This document shows, in pieces, positions 26,620 to 39,839 of a stretch of 64,000 nt of DNA; positions within the stretch are counted from its first letter, which is position 1; each line of letters opens with the position of its first letter. The position numbers and the translations under genes were made by a program. The notes under the pieces were generated by a model. That model made no database searches. It was given only the letters and a program-made list of their open reading frames with translations, and was not told where the DNA came from. Source of the stretch: Parus major (lineage: Eukaryota > Chordata > Aves > Passeriformes > Paridae); assembly GCF_001522545.3 (NCBI RefSeq), contig NC_031770.1, forward strand, positions 8,472,044 to 8,536,043, read 5' to 3'.

Positions 26620-27350
26620 CCTCAGCATGGTTAACTCGTTATCGCTCCCGTTTTATTGAAACCAAACAGCTCCGAGGGCAGCTTCGGAATCAGCGCGCTA
26701 TGTCGGGGAGGTGGCTGTTTAAATGAGGTGTGAGCAGCGCCTGGGTTTGAGCTTCTGTTGTAGATATAATATATGAAGGAACAGCGAGAGCAGCAGGTGT
26801 TGTCGAAATTTATGTGCGAGCAGCAAGCCCAGGCGGCAGCCCCACAGGAAGAGCAGTGACAGTTACTGCGGCAGATGGTCTCAAGAATTATGGATGTGGG
26901 ACCTGTCCCCAGCTGCCCCTATAACTTGGTCCTTCTTGAGCAGGAACCAGCAAGGTGTTGACTCCAGAACCTGCAGAGTTGGGTTGAGCAGCAAGGCTGG
27001 TGGTGGTCAGGGCAGCCAGCCACTCCAGCTCCACACTGACCCAAGCTGTACATATCGATCTCTGAGCAGTGCTGCCGGCTAGCAGAGATACATCTTGAAC
27101 CAGTTGGGAATCCCAGAATAGAAGTACTGATAAAGGCTCATGAAGGAATTTAACTACCCAGACATCTGTTGAGTAACAAATACAGCTGAACATGCATCAT
27201 CGCAGAGGTTCCTAAATTATAGTGAAGACAACTTTATGATCCAGAAAGTAGAGACTCCTGAGGAGAAGGCATCCTGGATCTACAGGAGTATATTAATGAA
27301 ATTTGCAGATGAAACTTTGCAAGTGCATTAAAAATACAGCAGCATTGTGT
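26620..27350 (+). pseudogene. decayed gag/SCAN-like coding fossil (tentative)
   Basis: This patch has more GC and CpG than its surroundings. From 26774 the plus strand reads a Glu/Gln-rich stretch beginning MKEQREQQVLSK and containing CEQQAQAA, then a stop, then QLLRQMVSRIMDVGP and PSCPYNLV. After a frame change a segment reads AGWWWSGQPATPAP and then LYISISE. That order (Gln-rich coiled lead, Pro-rich link, then 'aGW...Q...laP.L' and a Tyr-containing helix) resembles the start of Ty3/gypsy-type gag proteins related to the SCAN domain in reptiles and birds. Stops and frameshifts show it is dead. A separate open stretch at about 27229-27330 (reading EEKASWIYRSILMKFADET) is not explained by this reading and could belong to another fossil. 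The family assignment rests on motif resemblance only. Confidence 0.35.
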
Positions 27351-30300
27351 TTTAGGATTAACTTTAGCAGAGTATCATATGTGTTTAGAACAGATTGCCT
27401 TCCTCATCCATTGATTAATTTTTACTGTTTCACAAGTAAATGAAAGTTCAAGCCCACCTTTGCCTGTCTTGAAGCCTGTTTTCATCATCCATGCATGCCA
27501 GAGATTTTGAGATGTACAGACTCTCAACTAAGGCACTTTTCAAACATCTCTCTTGGGTAACACACAGCTCAGGAGAGAGACCAAGAGAACTACAAGAATT
27601 GATAGATAATAACACTCTGCTGCTTGCCTTCAAAAAGGCATCTATGTGAGTGCATACCTTCTCAGAAAGTAAATCATTCGAAACAAATGTTGCAGGGGAC
27701 AAGGAATCTTAAGAAGCAGAAATATTGAAGAGATAATAATGAACAGCAAATAAAGCATGAGTTTTCAATAAAGCACAATAGCACGGAAGGCCTATAAAAT
27801 TTTGGAGTACAAACAAAGAAATATTGCATCACAGGGTAAAGTTCAAACAGGGCTGTTTTTACTTTCCTTTTTGGTTTTAAAAAAATAGATATATAAAATG
27901 GAGATATAAAATGGGCTAATACACTGAAATAAACAGCAAAAAGGTTAGACTGGTAATAATGATGAACTGACAGACTTCTGAATTTTTGAAATGTCTTCTG
28001 GAAGTTTTGATATATAGTGCCACTTAAAGGAAAAAGAAAAGAAAACCAAAGAAAAAGCCCACAAAAGTTAAGTTTTATCCTGAAACAAGGGAATCAGTGA
28101 AATCTTAGCAGAATGAAAATCTCTTCAAATTTCTCACATAAATCAGCTAATTTTTGCCATCCTCAAAGTAAAAGCAGCCCTGAATGAATCCTGCTTCATT
28201 CCTCAGATTCAATACAGGGATAATGTCAGGTTTACTCTCTTATGATTCATTTTCTTACATCTGGAGAATGTGTCTTTCAAAAATTCAGAGGGGAAAAAAC
28301 CCAAATTTTTTTTCTTTCTTTCCAAGATTTAATTTTATTCAGTCATTTCTTCATTACTCTTCTGTCCCAACATTTATTTTCTCAAACACTACTCAGCAAA
28401 ACCTTTTTGTCATCTATTCAGGAAGGTAAAGTTTCAATTTACATATATAATAACAAGGTATGATCATGTCAGTCGGATGGCAACCTTAGTAATCTTCCTG
28501 CTGAAAACCTGTTAATTAGCTTTTAGGTAAAATATGCCAGTGTTATACATATTTCCAGAAAAGAAAAAAATCTTTGCACTTGTCTACATTAATCCTGACA
28601 TCTGGTATAGGTCACATGGATAAAGAAATCTGCCTGCAAAAGTTATTCCTATTCATAATTGTATTAAAACTATTATAAATTATTTCACTGCACCCCATCA
28701 AGGGTTTTCTCAGCATCTAATGCTATTAACATCCATTGTCTTGAGCCTTTGCTTGGTCAAAGATTTCAGACTCTCCAAAGCATCACCTAAAGGGTCACAG
28801 AGGGTCCAGGAAATGTTCAGCTCTTTGATGAGAAGGAACCAAAAGCTCCTTTTTATCTAAATATTCAACTTCAATACACACACAAGAGAATAAATATTCT
28901 CAGGAAGACTGATCTCAGTCCAGGCACAAGCAGTACTGAAGACTTTTGTCAAAGGTGTGATCTAAGAACCACCTTCGCAAGCAAGGAATTTGGAAGGAGA
29001 TGAAAAAATGAATGAGAATCCCTCTGTAGTTATTACTTCTGTCTGAATTCCAGTTCGGATTGGACTCAGACAAAGAAGATAGGAGACAAGTGTGCTATCA
29101 ACAGGATAGCAGCAGTGATACACAAATCTCCACTAATGAACTCCCTCTATGTGTCCAGACAACCCTTCTACAGAAAGCCCACAAACACCCGCCTGAAGGC
29201 TTTGCTTGCTTCAGGCTGGATGGATTTACTTGCTGTTCTTGCTCAAAGTTAGTTTCCAACCTACAAAATCATCTTCTATTAAGAGACACAAAAAAACCCT
29301 AAAGGTAAAACAAAAAAATGATGGCAGAATCTCTATCAACCTGAAGCTTCAATTTTAGTCTGCTGCACCTGGATTGACATACACAGTCACTGATCTGAGT
29401 CTCTTCAAGGCTTCAGCACCATAGTAGAAGCAAAGAACAGTAGAAGTCACTTATTGGATCCCATTGTCAATGAGTGAAGATATAAAAAGCTCTGAACTGT
29501 CCCTGAGCAAGGTTATTAGTTTGAAAAGTACTTAGCTAAAATTCTTTCCTGGTGCACTGACTCATGCCCTCCACTTCAGCAAAGTCAGATTATGGTGATT
29601 TGCCAATGATTTTGTGGCTGCAAAATGCAGGAAGGTATTTTAATTGCATTTTCCCCTGTGATCAGTTCTGTTGCCATACTCTGTGGCTGAAAACTTACTG
29701 GAATGTTTTAAATAGAACAAAGACCTGGTCAGCTATTGCCCTTCCTCTTTTTCTCCCAAAGTAGTCCAGATTGTTTGGATGGAAATGCTACTTTAATCTG
29801 AAAGGCTTTTCACCTAGAAAGTGACTACAGATGAACCGTGCCGACAGGAACTCTACATAATCACTGGCTGGGTTTTTCTCACTAGATGTATGTTTTCCAA
29901 AGGGAATACACTGAAATATTTGTTTCAAGTTTTGAAATGGAGTGGTGTGAACTGACTCAGTGCCATCAATATGCTGATTTACCCCAGCTGAAGTTCCTGA
30001 GCTGCACAAAAATACCTCAACCTTTGATATTATATGTGAATCATGTGTTTAGTAATCAGCAGGATGCAGATTCTGGTGGTTTTACTCCCACAAAAGGCAG
30101 GGAAAAGGTTTTTATCATATTTTGCCTAGTGATCAGCTTTCAAGCCTTATCAGTGGGTGAAAGTCCAACGTGGCCTTAATTACCTTGATTCAGAGAGGGT
30201 TACACCAGTTACTCTCTTCTTGCTCTTCACTCTTATGTACTCTCCTTGATTAATAAGAGTATCTATAATTTACCTCATCCACCTTAGTGGCCCATCTTTT

Positions 30301-30689
30301 GGAGGTGCAGAAATGATGATCCTCAGGTCCTGTAAAGCCTCAAAAGATACATGCCCTCCTCATTCCTCTCCTGAATTGCCTGGTACAGCAGCTTACCTAC
30401 TGATGTCACCTGCCTGAGGTCAACTCCTGCAAAGCCAGAAAATATCAAACAGCATTTCCCATGAAATGTTTGTGTGCAAGCAGGACCTGGATTTATGCGG
30501 AGGATGAGGAGCGGGGGTGGAAGCACGGGTTGATTACATCCCTTGGTTAGATTGGATCTAGTTCCTATCTCGTGCTAATCCACCCCAGACTCCTGGCTGT
30601 AAGATCCAAAGCTGCATAAAGCAGATAACAGGAGAAGGCAGAGGGGGCTGGTCAGGGGTGTTTGTAAATAAATCTGGAACCTGGGATCT
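27351..30689. other. non-coding stretch
   Basis: No gene recognised. It contains a small local duplication at 27888-27914 (two copies of AGATATAAAATGG-like text) and a palindromic-repeat relic at 29.96 kb listed separately. The minus-strand open frame at 30323-30526 is without a known domain. Confidence 0.5.
29960..30004 (+). repeat. amniote palindromic repeat relic
   Basis: GCCATCAATATGCTGATTTA followed by CCCCAGCTGAAGTTCCTGAG corresponds to one arm of the same old repeat seen at 25.29 kb ('ctgatttacaccagctgaggatctg'). Only one arm is clear. Confidence 0.5.
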
Positions 30690-31260
30690 GCAGCCTGCTT
30701 GGTTATGGTTTTGTGAAAACGGAATTACAGCATAAAATGAAAGCAGGCTGTGCAATGAAAACAAGAGGAATGCCATCATCCAGGTTGGCTTGTACTGCAA
30801 ACCATGCTGGTCAATCATCCGAGATGAATGGAGGTATCCGCTGAATAACCTCACTTTGCAACTTTTATGTGAAGGTTTGATAAATGAAGTCAGGGAGAGG
30901 TACAAGAAAGTGATTAAAACCAGCCTGCGCAAAAGGCAATGATAACCTCCCTGGGCTTTAAACTTTTTTTCTCCTTCTGCCTGAGTTTGTTGGATAATTA
31001 ACCCTTTCATCCTTTGGTCTCTGTACACAAACAATTGTATATTCCTACAAAGCAGCTGCGTTTTGACAGGCAATTTGTCATTGGTAATAAATTGAACCCA
31101 GCATCAAGGCAAACCACTTTCAACGGGGATGCGTACAGCCAGGTACCACGATCTGGAATTTCCTACTGGTCTCACTGTAGCAGAAAACTTTTTCCAAAGT
31201 TTAGCTCCCTCATTTTTTGTCTCTGGATTCACTGAGATGCCCAGCAGCTTGCTTAGGCAG
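30690..31260. other. candidate conserved non-coding element
   Basis: A repeat-free block with mixed composition and many homeodomain-like ATTA/TAAT cores. It has the texture of vertebrate conserved non-coding elements. An antisense open frame of 171 codons spans 30558-31073, but it has no recognisable domain and no flanking gene structure, so I do not call it coding. Conservation cannot be measured from one sequence; this is a judgement of texture only. Confidence 0.3.
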
Positions 31261-32859
31261 CTCCTTTCAGGCACCTTCTTGAAAAAATCTATCCAGCCGG
31301 GCCAGATAGTTTTAGGGTATCTTAATCTGTTGTCCTGGTGTTGTAGAGCTTGAATAGGATATTATTGTCACCAAAACAAAAAGGAAAGCTAGCATTTTTG
31401 ATAAGCAGAGGCTAAAGTTTCTCTTTGTGGACCCTGAACCATCATCTCTCATGGCTTGTGGTAAAACTCATTGCTGGCTTGGAGGGTGGCTTGAGTATTC
31501 AGAAAAGCATTTTGCCCACACAAGGAACAGTTGGGATTTACAGTGTTCCCATGTCTAGATACAGCCCACTGTGCTCCTAGGTGCTTGCTAGGGTTAAAAA
31601 GAAAGGGTCTAGGAAAGGGTCATACAAGCCAACCCTTGCCCAAATAGGGTTGGAGACTGCTGCTTATAATTTGGTTGCTTCATTTTTGGTCTCCCCAACT
31701 ACATCAGGATACTGAATCAGATTCTTCTGGAAAAAAAGCTGTCAAGAGTCTGAGATGGGCTCTCAGGTGAAGATTTAGAAGTCAGCATTGACAAAATGCA
31801 CAGAAGCTTACTTGCATGTCAGAGAAATGAGCTTTTCTAGGGGGACCTAGCCCAAAGAAAAACAGCAGCACCACAGTCTCGATTGAATAAAGCTCTTTAA
31901 ACCCTTACTGAGAAGCAAAAACCTCCGCTGAGAAATGTCAACAGAGCTTTTACAACAGCCTGAAAATTAATTGTCCTCTGAAACGGCAGTCCTCAATTTA
32001 GGCTTAATCTCTCTTGCATTACTCAGGTAGCTATTGTGAAGTATCACCCCGCTTGCTGCTCTTGCTGACAGTTTCTATATCCCTTCGCCACACCCACTGG
32101 AAGGAAAACAATCACATAAATCCCTCTTGCAGGGCATGCTCCAACTTGTTTCTTATTGTGGGGCAAATTTATGGTCACATTTACTATGTAATCTTTAAAG
32201 GGGACTGGCTGGTGGTTGAAGGTCTAAAATTACAGATGACCTGCGTGTAAGCAAAAGTGGATTTGTTTAAAAATCCGTATTTAAGGGAGGGGAGAAGGGG
32301 GTGAGAGAGGAGAGCTAGATGTTCCCTGTGTAGTTTATGACCTTTCCTAAAAAAAGCCCCCAACCTTCAAGAAAGGTAGAAAAGCAATTTTCATTCTGTG
32401 GCTCTAAATATGTGTTTATCCCACTGCCATGATGTGAGCATGCCCAGTTGGGATGATTTAGCACTCTGCTGATGACTACCAACGGAAGGACTTCATGTGA
32501 AAAGGTAGTCTGCCACGGCTAATGGGCTCTTGTTTCAAAGGGATGCTGTGTGTACATTACTAGTGTATGGAGAAGGTGCAGAAAGGCCTCAGCAGACATT
32601 AGGAATGGAGTGTTGTTGATGATGAAAAGGCACTTTGCTGTTGAGGGAATGGTGGGAGAGAAAAGGCGTATCTGTCTTTTTGATTAGAAATGCATGCTTC
32701 CTTTCATCATCTGAGCTGAAAAATTGGCTTCTGCTCTTGGTTTATGAAACCATTTTTCTTTCCCTTCCTTCCCAGGTTTGCAAACTCTTTAATAAATTAG
32801 TTACTGTGAGGTGCATGGGTGCAACAATCACCTTAGAGGCTTTTCCCAAATGCATCTTT
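31261..32859. other. non-coding stretch, possible conserved patch at 32.0-32.3 kb
   Basis: No gene recognised. The 32,030-32,260 part is repeat-free and holds a KLF-like CGCCACACCCAC and a nuclear-receptor-like half site (ATGACCT), so it may be a regulatory patch. The remainder shows nothing distinctive. Confidence 0.35.
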
Positions 32860-33120
32860 AATATTTCATAAGTATTTAAATAGATTTATTCAATGTGAAC
32901 AGCCTGATTTATTAACACTGGCACTCTGGCATGGAAAGGGGGTTCAATACAAATTATGTTGTGTCAGAAATTTTTAGCAGCTAGATCTCAATTTACCAAT
33001 GGATTCTTGGAAGCCAGGAAATAATAGGACCCGCCCCATGTTAATATTTAATCACGCTTTGGTGCCAGATAGGAGAAGCTGTCGAATGAAGGAGATGCAA
33101 TGAGGGGAGCCCTGTATTAC
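32860..33120. other. candidate conserved non-coding element
   Basis: A repeat-free block from the TTTAATATTTCATAAG text through GGTGCCAGATAGG to GATGCAATGAGGGG, with several AT-rich homeodomain-like cores. No convincing open frame crosses it. The call is by texture and needs alignment to other birds. Confidence 0.3.
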
Positions 33121-35587
33121 ATTAGAGCATACATCATGTGCTCACTTGGTAGATGGGGAGGGGAGAAGAGGGTCAGTCATTATGGTGAGAGGCTTGGACC
33201 TGCCCCTGAATAAAGATGCTTTGTCAGGCTCTCAGAGCTCACCAGACAAAGATAAAGTCTCACCACAGATATGTGAGGGAAACCTGAGTGACTGGGTGTG
33301 AAATCAACTTCCCTTTTGGCATCCCAGGATACACAAGGATGCACACCTTTCCTTGTACATATTCAGCAAGGAATGCCAGACAGCAGAAATGCTGAACCTG
33401 ACATGATAGCAGAGGTGACCTGTAAAGCACTTTGTAACCATGCCATGGGGTGGAGGCTACCAAACCCAGTACTGTCCTTCTTACTTCGTGTACCAAGGTG
33501 CAGGTGAAAGGCAGGTCCTCTCTAGGTCAGCACTCTGCAGGTTACTCTGTGTTGAATTGCCCCAAGGTCATTTTCACTCTGAAGTGCCACATAATATTGT
33601 TTTTATTTAGCCTGGTACATCACCCTCATGAAAATGAATGGGTTTTATTTCTGTATGGAAACAGCAAACCACTTTCTCAATGAAGATTTTGGGCATAAAT
33701 TTACAAAGCAAAGAAGCTCAGAAGGAACATGGTGGTGTTCACTCAGTTGAACAGAAGAGATGAACATAATGGTGCAATTCCAAAACAACCACGTATCAGC
33801 AAGTCTTTCCTACATCACTGCTCCCAATGTGGAGCTATTCAAAAACAGGACATATCTCCTTTCTTCTCAGCACCAGTGACACAGCCTCCCCAGCTAACCC
33901 CTGAAGGCAGGGCCTCAACAGGTGAATGAAGAGGGAACAAAGTTTCAGCCAACCACAGTAGGATCAACGCTGGGCAAGGAGGAGAAAAGAGGAGATCTCA
34001 GATGCCAGAAATACTTTCCTGAAATATTTCAGGATGACCCAGTGGTCATCATGATGAGTAGGAAACCTTCCAGTCATCAGAATTGCCTAGCCATAATTGC
34101 AGGCTCCTGTGCAACAGCTGGGCTCCTAGGAGGGTGTGAACAAGGGCAGTGTGGTAGAAGTGCCTGGAATAACACTGGTGGACACTGGCTGAAATATTGG
34201 CCTGCAGCTGAAGTCCTGGTGACAGTGAACTGGTCTTCTGGTAGGAACTTTACTCATTCCCTCTTCTCAGTTAATTGTGTTTATTTCTATCCCTTTAAGC
34301 ATGTAGTGTGTTTAGTTTCCCTATGTGCATTCTTTATTTAAAGAAAGAAGAGTTCAACTGCTAGTCCTTTGTAATGTTAATATTAAGAAAATTGGATGAT
34401 GCTTCAGGGACTGAGTCAAGACAAGAGTCTACTCCATAAATCTCATTCTGCCAAAGTTTGGTTGGAAGGTTTTACTGTAAGGTTATATTACCAGGAAAAA
34501 TTTCTTCGTTTGTGCTGTGATAGTTGCCTGTTCCTGTTGGTAGCTTTAAGAAGAACATTTGGAATGGGAAGGTAAATAGAGGACTGGAGAAATCCTCTGT
34601 AATGCAGTTTATGGTTAACTTGAATTTATTTTTTGGGGTGTATATTTCTGAGGGGTGTGTATCTGAGAATATTTGGTTGACATGGTGAAAGAATCAGAGC
34701 AAGGTCAATTCTATGTCACTACTTACAGATCTCCACCTAATTGGCTGCAAGGCTGGCTGGCTGCTCAGATGGGATTGTTAGTCTCTTCCATGTGGTAATT
34801 TTTTTACCTATTATTATTATTAGTACATACTTATGCAGTTCCTTAAGAGTAAGGAGAGATATTATGATATACTTTACATAAAAGTGAAACATATGGAGTT
34901 GCACCTGTAACAGCTGTGAGAATTATCACAGATAAAAATGCTTTCCATTTCAGGGAATGAGTGTGTCCTGTGGCTTGCAAGATTACAGTTCCAGGTTTTG
35001 GTTACAAGAGGTCCAGGTTTCTAAGTAAGTATCTGGGCACAGCTATTTAGGACTTGCTTTGCTCTGATGGGTAAGAAGGTGTTTATTTATGCATTATCCT
35101 AGGAGTCTGTAGCTGGTCTACAGCTCAAGTTATCATTTGCTTCTTATGAGGTAAAAAAACAAACAAACAAACAAACAAACAAACAAATGCCACAGAGTTA
35201 ACTTCTTCAATTCACTGATTTGTTTTTTTAAACCACTGCAAATTTTAACATCTAATCTCAATGTTCTTAGTAATGACTTATTAAGTCTTCACTGTGCCAA
35301 ATTATGTCCAAGCATGGTGATGTCTTCAGTTGGCAATCTGCTAGAGTCACAAGAAGTGAAGATTTTATCACTTTTATCTTAGGAAAAGAATACCATCATC
35401 TGCTCCAAACTCAAATATGTATGAATAGATTTTACCAAAATTTTCTTCATAGATAGATGGGAAAGAAGAAGAAAAAAGATCATCAAAAAGAACAAAACAA
35501 GTTTCAAAATTCATACAATCCTTGTGGCTTATTGATAATAAAATATCATTATATAATTTAAATATTTTTATGTAATAATACAATATT
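33121..35587. other. non-coding stretch
   Basis: No gene recognised. The plus-strand open frame of 139 codons at 33922-34341 has no recognisable domain. A microsatellite at 35.16 kb is listed separately. Confidence 0.5.
35157..35187 (+). repeat. (AAAC)n microsatellite
   Basis: About seven to eight AAAC units in a row, ending in AAAT. No retroelement is visible immediately next to it. Confidence 0.95.
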
Positions 35588-35650
35588 AAGGCGTTGGAAT
35601 GGACCTTGAAGATCATCCAGTCTCAGCTCCCCTAACATGCAGAGAGACTA
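35588..35650 (-). mobile_element. CR1 LINE 3'-end fragment, antisense
   Basis: GGAATGGACCTTGAAGATCA, continuing TCCAGTC, matches the antisense of the avian CR1 3' region ('ggaagggaccttaaagatcatctagtt'). The following CTCCCCTAACATGCAGAGAG keeps the expected order ('cccccctgccatgggcaggga'). Only about 60 bases are recognisable. The terminal ATTCTATG-type repeats are not clear, so the copy is old or truncated. Confidence 0.75.
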
Positions 35651-38600
35651 AGAAAAATATTAGAAAAAGTATTGTTATAAAACACTGCAGGAATTCAAAA
35701 TAAAACCTGCAATAGGTTTCTCAGTTATGTCTCTCTATTCAGAAACTCATCTAGATTTATAAAGAATTTCATCAACTAGAAATATGCCTGAAAGCACTGA
35801 AATTCCAGTCCCCTTCTTCCCAAAGGAGACAGCAGTTAAAACAGATGAACAGTCTTCCACACAGAAATGGTCTTGCTCTGGTCCTTAGGACACTTACAAA
35901 TTCCTACTCTCAGTGTGAGTGAGGCCAAAGTGGTTATCTTGGAAATCTGAATGTGATTTTAATTATAGCTTTTATTATTGGAGCAGCTGTAACCAAGATT
36001 TTAACAGTCAATTATATATGGAGCTTTATTGGCAAAGGGTGTTTAATATTAAACAATCATTGCTAACCATGAAAATACCTGATACAATAATGAACTTTAT
36101 TTGAAAGATCAGCAAGAGATAAAGGAGTTAAATTTAGCTGTACAGTCTGTAACAATAGCATGGGGGAATACAGTGAATTCGTTTTATTTGGAAACAGAAA
36201 ACTCTGGATGTTGTTAGATTATCTTTTTGAGAGCATAAAGTAAATGTTTGGTAACCAGAGATTTGTATTGCTAGAGAGAATCACTTTCACTGAAGCTACA
36301 GTAACCAAATGTTTAAATGTGCAGGGCTGAACTGTCAAAGCATGTAACAACATCTTTAAATAAAATGGAAGCGGCTAGAGCTGCCTTTATCTGTGTCCTC
36401 CTCTGAAAACTGCTTAAGGTTCAGTTCTGTTCCAGCTGAAGTCAGGGAAGAAGCTCCTGGTAACCTGAAATGATTCATGGCACAGACCTTACCAGGGGGA
36501 AGAGGGAAAGTCTTGAAGCACCAGGAGAAGTGTGCTGCTGTCCCCCAGCACGTGAGTTATTTATACCTGTGCTAAGCAGCACTGCCAGCCCACAGCATTC
36601 AGAATCCTGCCTTGAGCCACTTGCAAGGGCCATGTCAAAGACAAAAGCCTTAATCTCTCCTCAGGAGATTTTTTTTTTTTTAACCTTCATGATCTAAGTC
36701 ACTGGACATCTTCGGCAGCTATGATACCTAGGTTTTCAACTTAACTAAAGGATCAGAAAACCTCTTACACTATTTTTAGTTTATTTTAATTAAAGCCAGC
36801 AATCTCTGATAATCAGTGTTGGGCTACCAAATCAAAAGGGCTTGTGTAGTAAAACCTTCCCCAACCCCACAGCTATGAAGGACTGAGAAAGTAAGTACTG
36901 GCTGGGCCATATGCCTGGTACAGCAGGGTTTGTTTGCTGGTTGGGGTTTTTTAATTTTAAATTTACATTTGTGCCAATGGCCTGTTTGGCCCAAAGAAGG
37001 AATCCAGCAAGGAGGCAGGATGTAAAGTGGCTGTGAAATGCAGGGACAAGGCAGGATGCACCCATCCTGCAGACCACACTTCTATCCTGCCAGGAGAACA
37101 AGCTACATCTCCTCTTTTCAGACCCATTATTTTGATCCTCAGAGGCTAAACTAGGAGACTGCATATTTTTATTTATATTTGTGCCAGAGCCTTTCTCCTC
37201 AGTCCCATTCTCCTTCTGATTGCCTGTTTGGGCCTGGTGGACCAATAGCCTGCAAACAGTGTTTTTGTCTGTGTATAGACTGAAATAGTCCAGCCAGAGC
37301 ACCCTCCTGCTTCTCTGTTTCTAAAATGCAGCTCAAATTCATAATTGGGTAACCTGAACTTCTCTCTAATCTGCGTGTCAGCGTGCATGGATGTAATGGA
37401 CATGTCAGTGCTGTGTACACTAACACTTTTAAATCATATAATGAGCCTGTTCACTAGAAGAATAAACACACAGTGCAATTTAACTGCAAACTGGGGGGAT
37501 AGTGGGAGGAATGCTGGCTGAAAGGTTATCTACTATGTAAAGGCAATTCTTTCCTTTTGCAGATTTTGGGGGTGATCTCTAGCACTGGTGTTCTCCCTAA
37601 TTTTGAGAACGGTTTGTCTAATTATTTTTGTGGTAGGGGGAGAGGAAAAGAAATTGAGAGAATTTCTTCTTGCAAGCACTTTTCAGTTCTTAAGAGGCTT
37701 TTGTGTTGCCTGTGCGAGCCTACAATTGGATATTGCAGAATACAGTGCTTTTATGCAGAGAAAAGGATTATGAAAAAACCCCAAAGGTGTGAAATACAAC
37801 AAAAGGCAATGTTTGGAATTGCACTGTTAGGAGAGACAGCTGAAGTCAATGGGAGCTTGATCCATGAAAGCACAGCGGGACCATACCATATATAGGAAAG
37901 CACAATCTGTCAAAATTAAGTATGTAGTTTATGGTATGCTTTTTGTTTGAAATAACATATTACCTCCTATTTATAGTAAAGCAGACTAAACAGTTCTATA
38001 TGTCTGCATTTAAGATTTTCAGACAGAGAGTAAGGATACCTTTTACCTGGAAATTGTGGAGTCAGAGCTCAAAATTGTTAGCAGTGATAAATGAATACCT
38101 GATTTTACAGGCATATAAATCTCAAGCTTCTGCTTACATAGCCCTGCTCTGTCTGCAGTATTGGCTGCAGCTGAATCTCAGTGCTGGAGGACTACTAGGA
38201 AACAAATGAACTTGCAATGCATAGTATCTTAAAGGAAACTATAAATGGGATAGGTCAAGGACTAGGCATGTAAGCGACAGGAAAAAAAAATCTTCCTTTT
38301 AGTTTATACAACTCCTGCTTCCATGTCTGTGCAGATTCCTAATAAGGAATAGTAACTTTTCGAGGCACTAGGCTTGTACATATTTCCTGACCTTATAATT
38401 CTCACAGTTCTAGACATTCCAAGGTAGGGGGTCATTCAGACAGAGTTGTAATTTCTTGTGCATATTTATTTCCAAAGTATCTTTTGCATAGTTTCCCAGT
38501 GAAATCATGTGCTAGGGCTGGGGAATGCTAAATAGGTTATTTTTCAAGCTTGCATATAAAGGGCCTGTCAAAGTGCACTGTTTTGGACTTATCAAGTAAA

Positions 38601-39839
38601 AGTGACGAAGCCAAAGCATGATGTTTGTAGCTTGTCCTTCCTAACCCCACTGCGAGCTGGGCTCCCAACCTTCTAACGGGAGATGACGTCGAGGATTAAG
38701 GAGTTCTGGTTTTGTTATCTGTGAGGATTTTAATGATTGTGAAAGTCTTGAAAGCATACATGGCTCAAGAGCAGTTTGATATGGGCATTCCCCAAAACCT
38801 ACATTTTGTTAACCCTCTGCTGCTAGATTTGTGCTCCTTTTCCTTCTCATTGTGTAAATAAAATCACAATAAATTTTAGGGGGGATAAAGGTTGCAGAAG
38901 CTCAGCCTTTCTGTAAATAACCTTAACTGGTTTTGAAAGCACATTTTGAATTCATTTTCCCAGTCCTTCAAGACACATATTTCTTTTCTGAAGTAATTAT
39001 ATTTATCTGATCAAAGAATTAGATACACCAGGGACCAGCCAAGACCTCGTGAATTTTGAATATTCATTTCTTATAATCCATTGACCAAGCAGCAAGTCGA
39101 AGTTATCTACTGTCTGAAAGAGGTTTACACAAGGTATTTGTCTGGCCATTTTCAGAAACAAGAGTCTCTGCTAAAAGTCTTGCAGATAAAGTATTTGTCA
39201 AGGAGAGGCTGAATTTGAGCAGGAAGGGGTTGCCCATAGTGTATGCCCTGCTCAAAGCAGCTGTAAGGAAAGTTAGTCAGACCTCAGCTTTTATCTTTTA
39301 TCTAGGGGTCTCTAACTAATCTAAATTGAAATGTGGGTACTTTTTCCTTCTGAACTCAAGATGCACGCAATACATTTGGGACTGAAAGTTTCAAATTCTT
39401 GTTGAAAAGCAAGCGTAGACTTCATGCTTACAAAAGTTCCTGGGGAAAAAGAATAAAACCTTTTCCTAACATTCTGAAAAGAATGACAAGGGGAAGATCT
39501 TGTGGAAATTGGGATTGTTCTCCCAGATTGCTGGTGACAGTAAGTAACGTTGTATAAAGCTCCAGTAAGGCTGCAAATGACATATGGAGACAATTTCTGC
39601 CTCAGCTATATTTACCTTTCCCTTTGATCTAAGGGGAACAGTGCATGGATACTGAGACAAAGCTTGGTCTACAGTATCCTGCTCGGTTTTGTGCATGAGA
39701 AGGAGTTTGGAATAGCTGGGTTGACACATGCAGTTGTAACTGGGAGGGTAAGATGGTGCAATGAGCCTGATTTAGGCACGTGGAGGGGCAGCCACAAGGT
39801 GATGTGAGTGAAATGCATTAAGTGCTGCCTTCTGCCTTT
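35651..39839. other. non-coding stretch
   Basis: No gene recognised. The longest open frame, 156 codons on the minus strand at 36832-37302, shows no domain. The text CTGAAGTCAATGGGAGCTTG near 37.84 kb may be another scrap of the palindromic amniote repeat. A CRE-like TGACGTC lies at 38684-38690. The 38,560-38,900 part is repeat-free and may be conserved. Confidence 0.45.
38684..38690. promoter_or_regulatory. CRE-like site
   Basis: TGACGTC contains the palindromic core GACGTC and differs by one base from the full cAMP-response element. Such a site is rare in CpG-poor DNA like this, but a single motif is weak evidence of function. Confidence 0.3.

Noticed and set aside
30558..31073. 171-codon minus-strand open frame
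   Set aside because: No domain, no signal of gene structure, and it lies in a block that reads like conserved non-coding DNA.
36832..37302. 156-codon minus-strand open frame
   Set aside because: Composition and content show no domain or repeat of a known protein; other frames overlap it.
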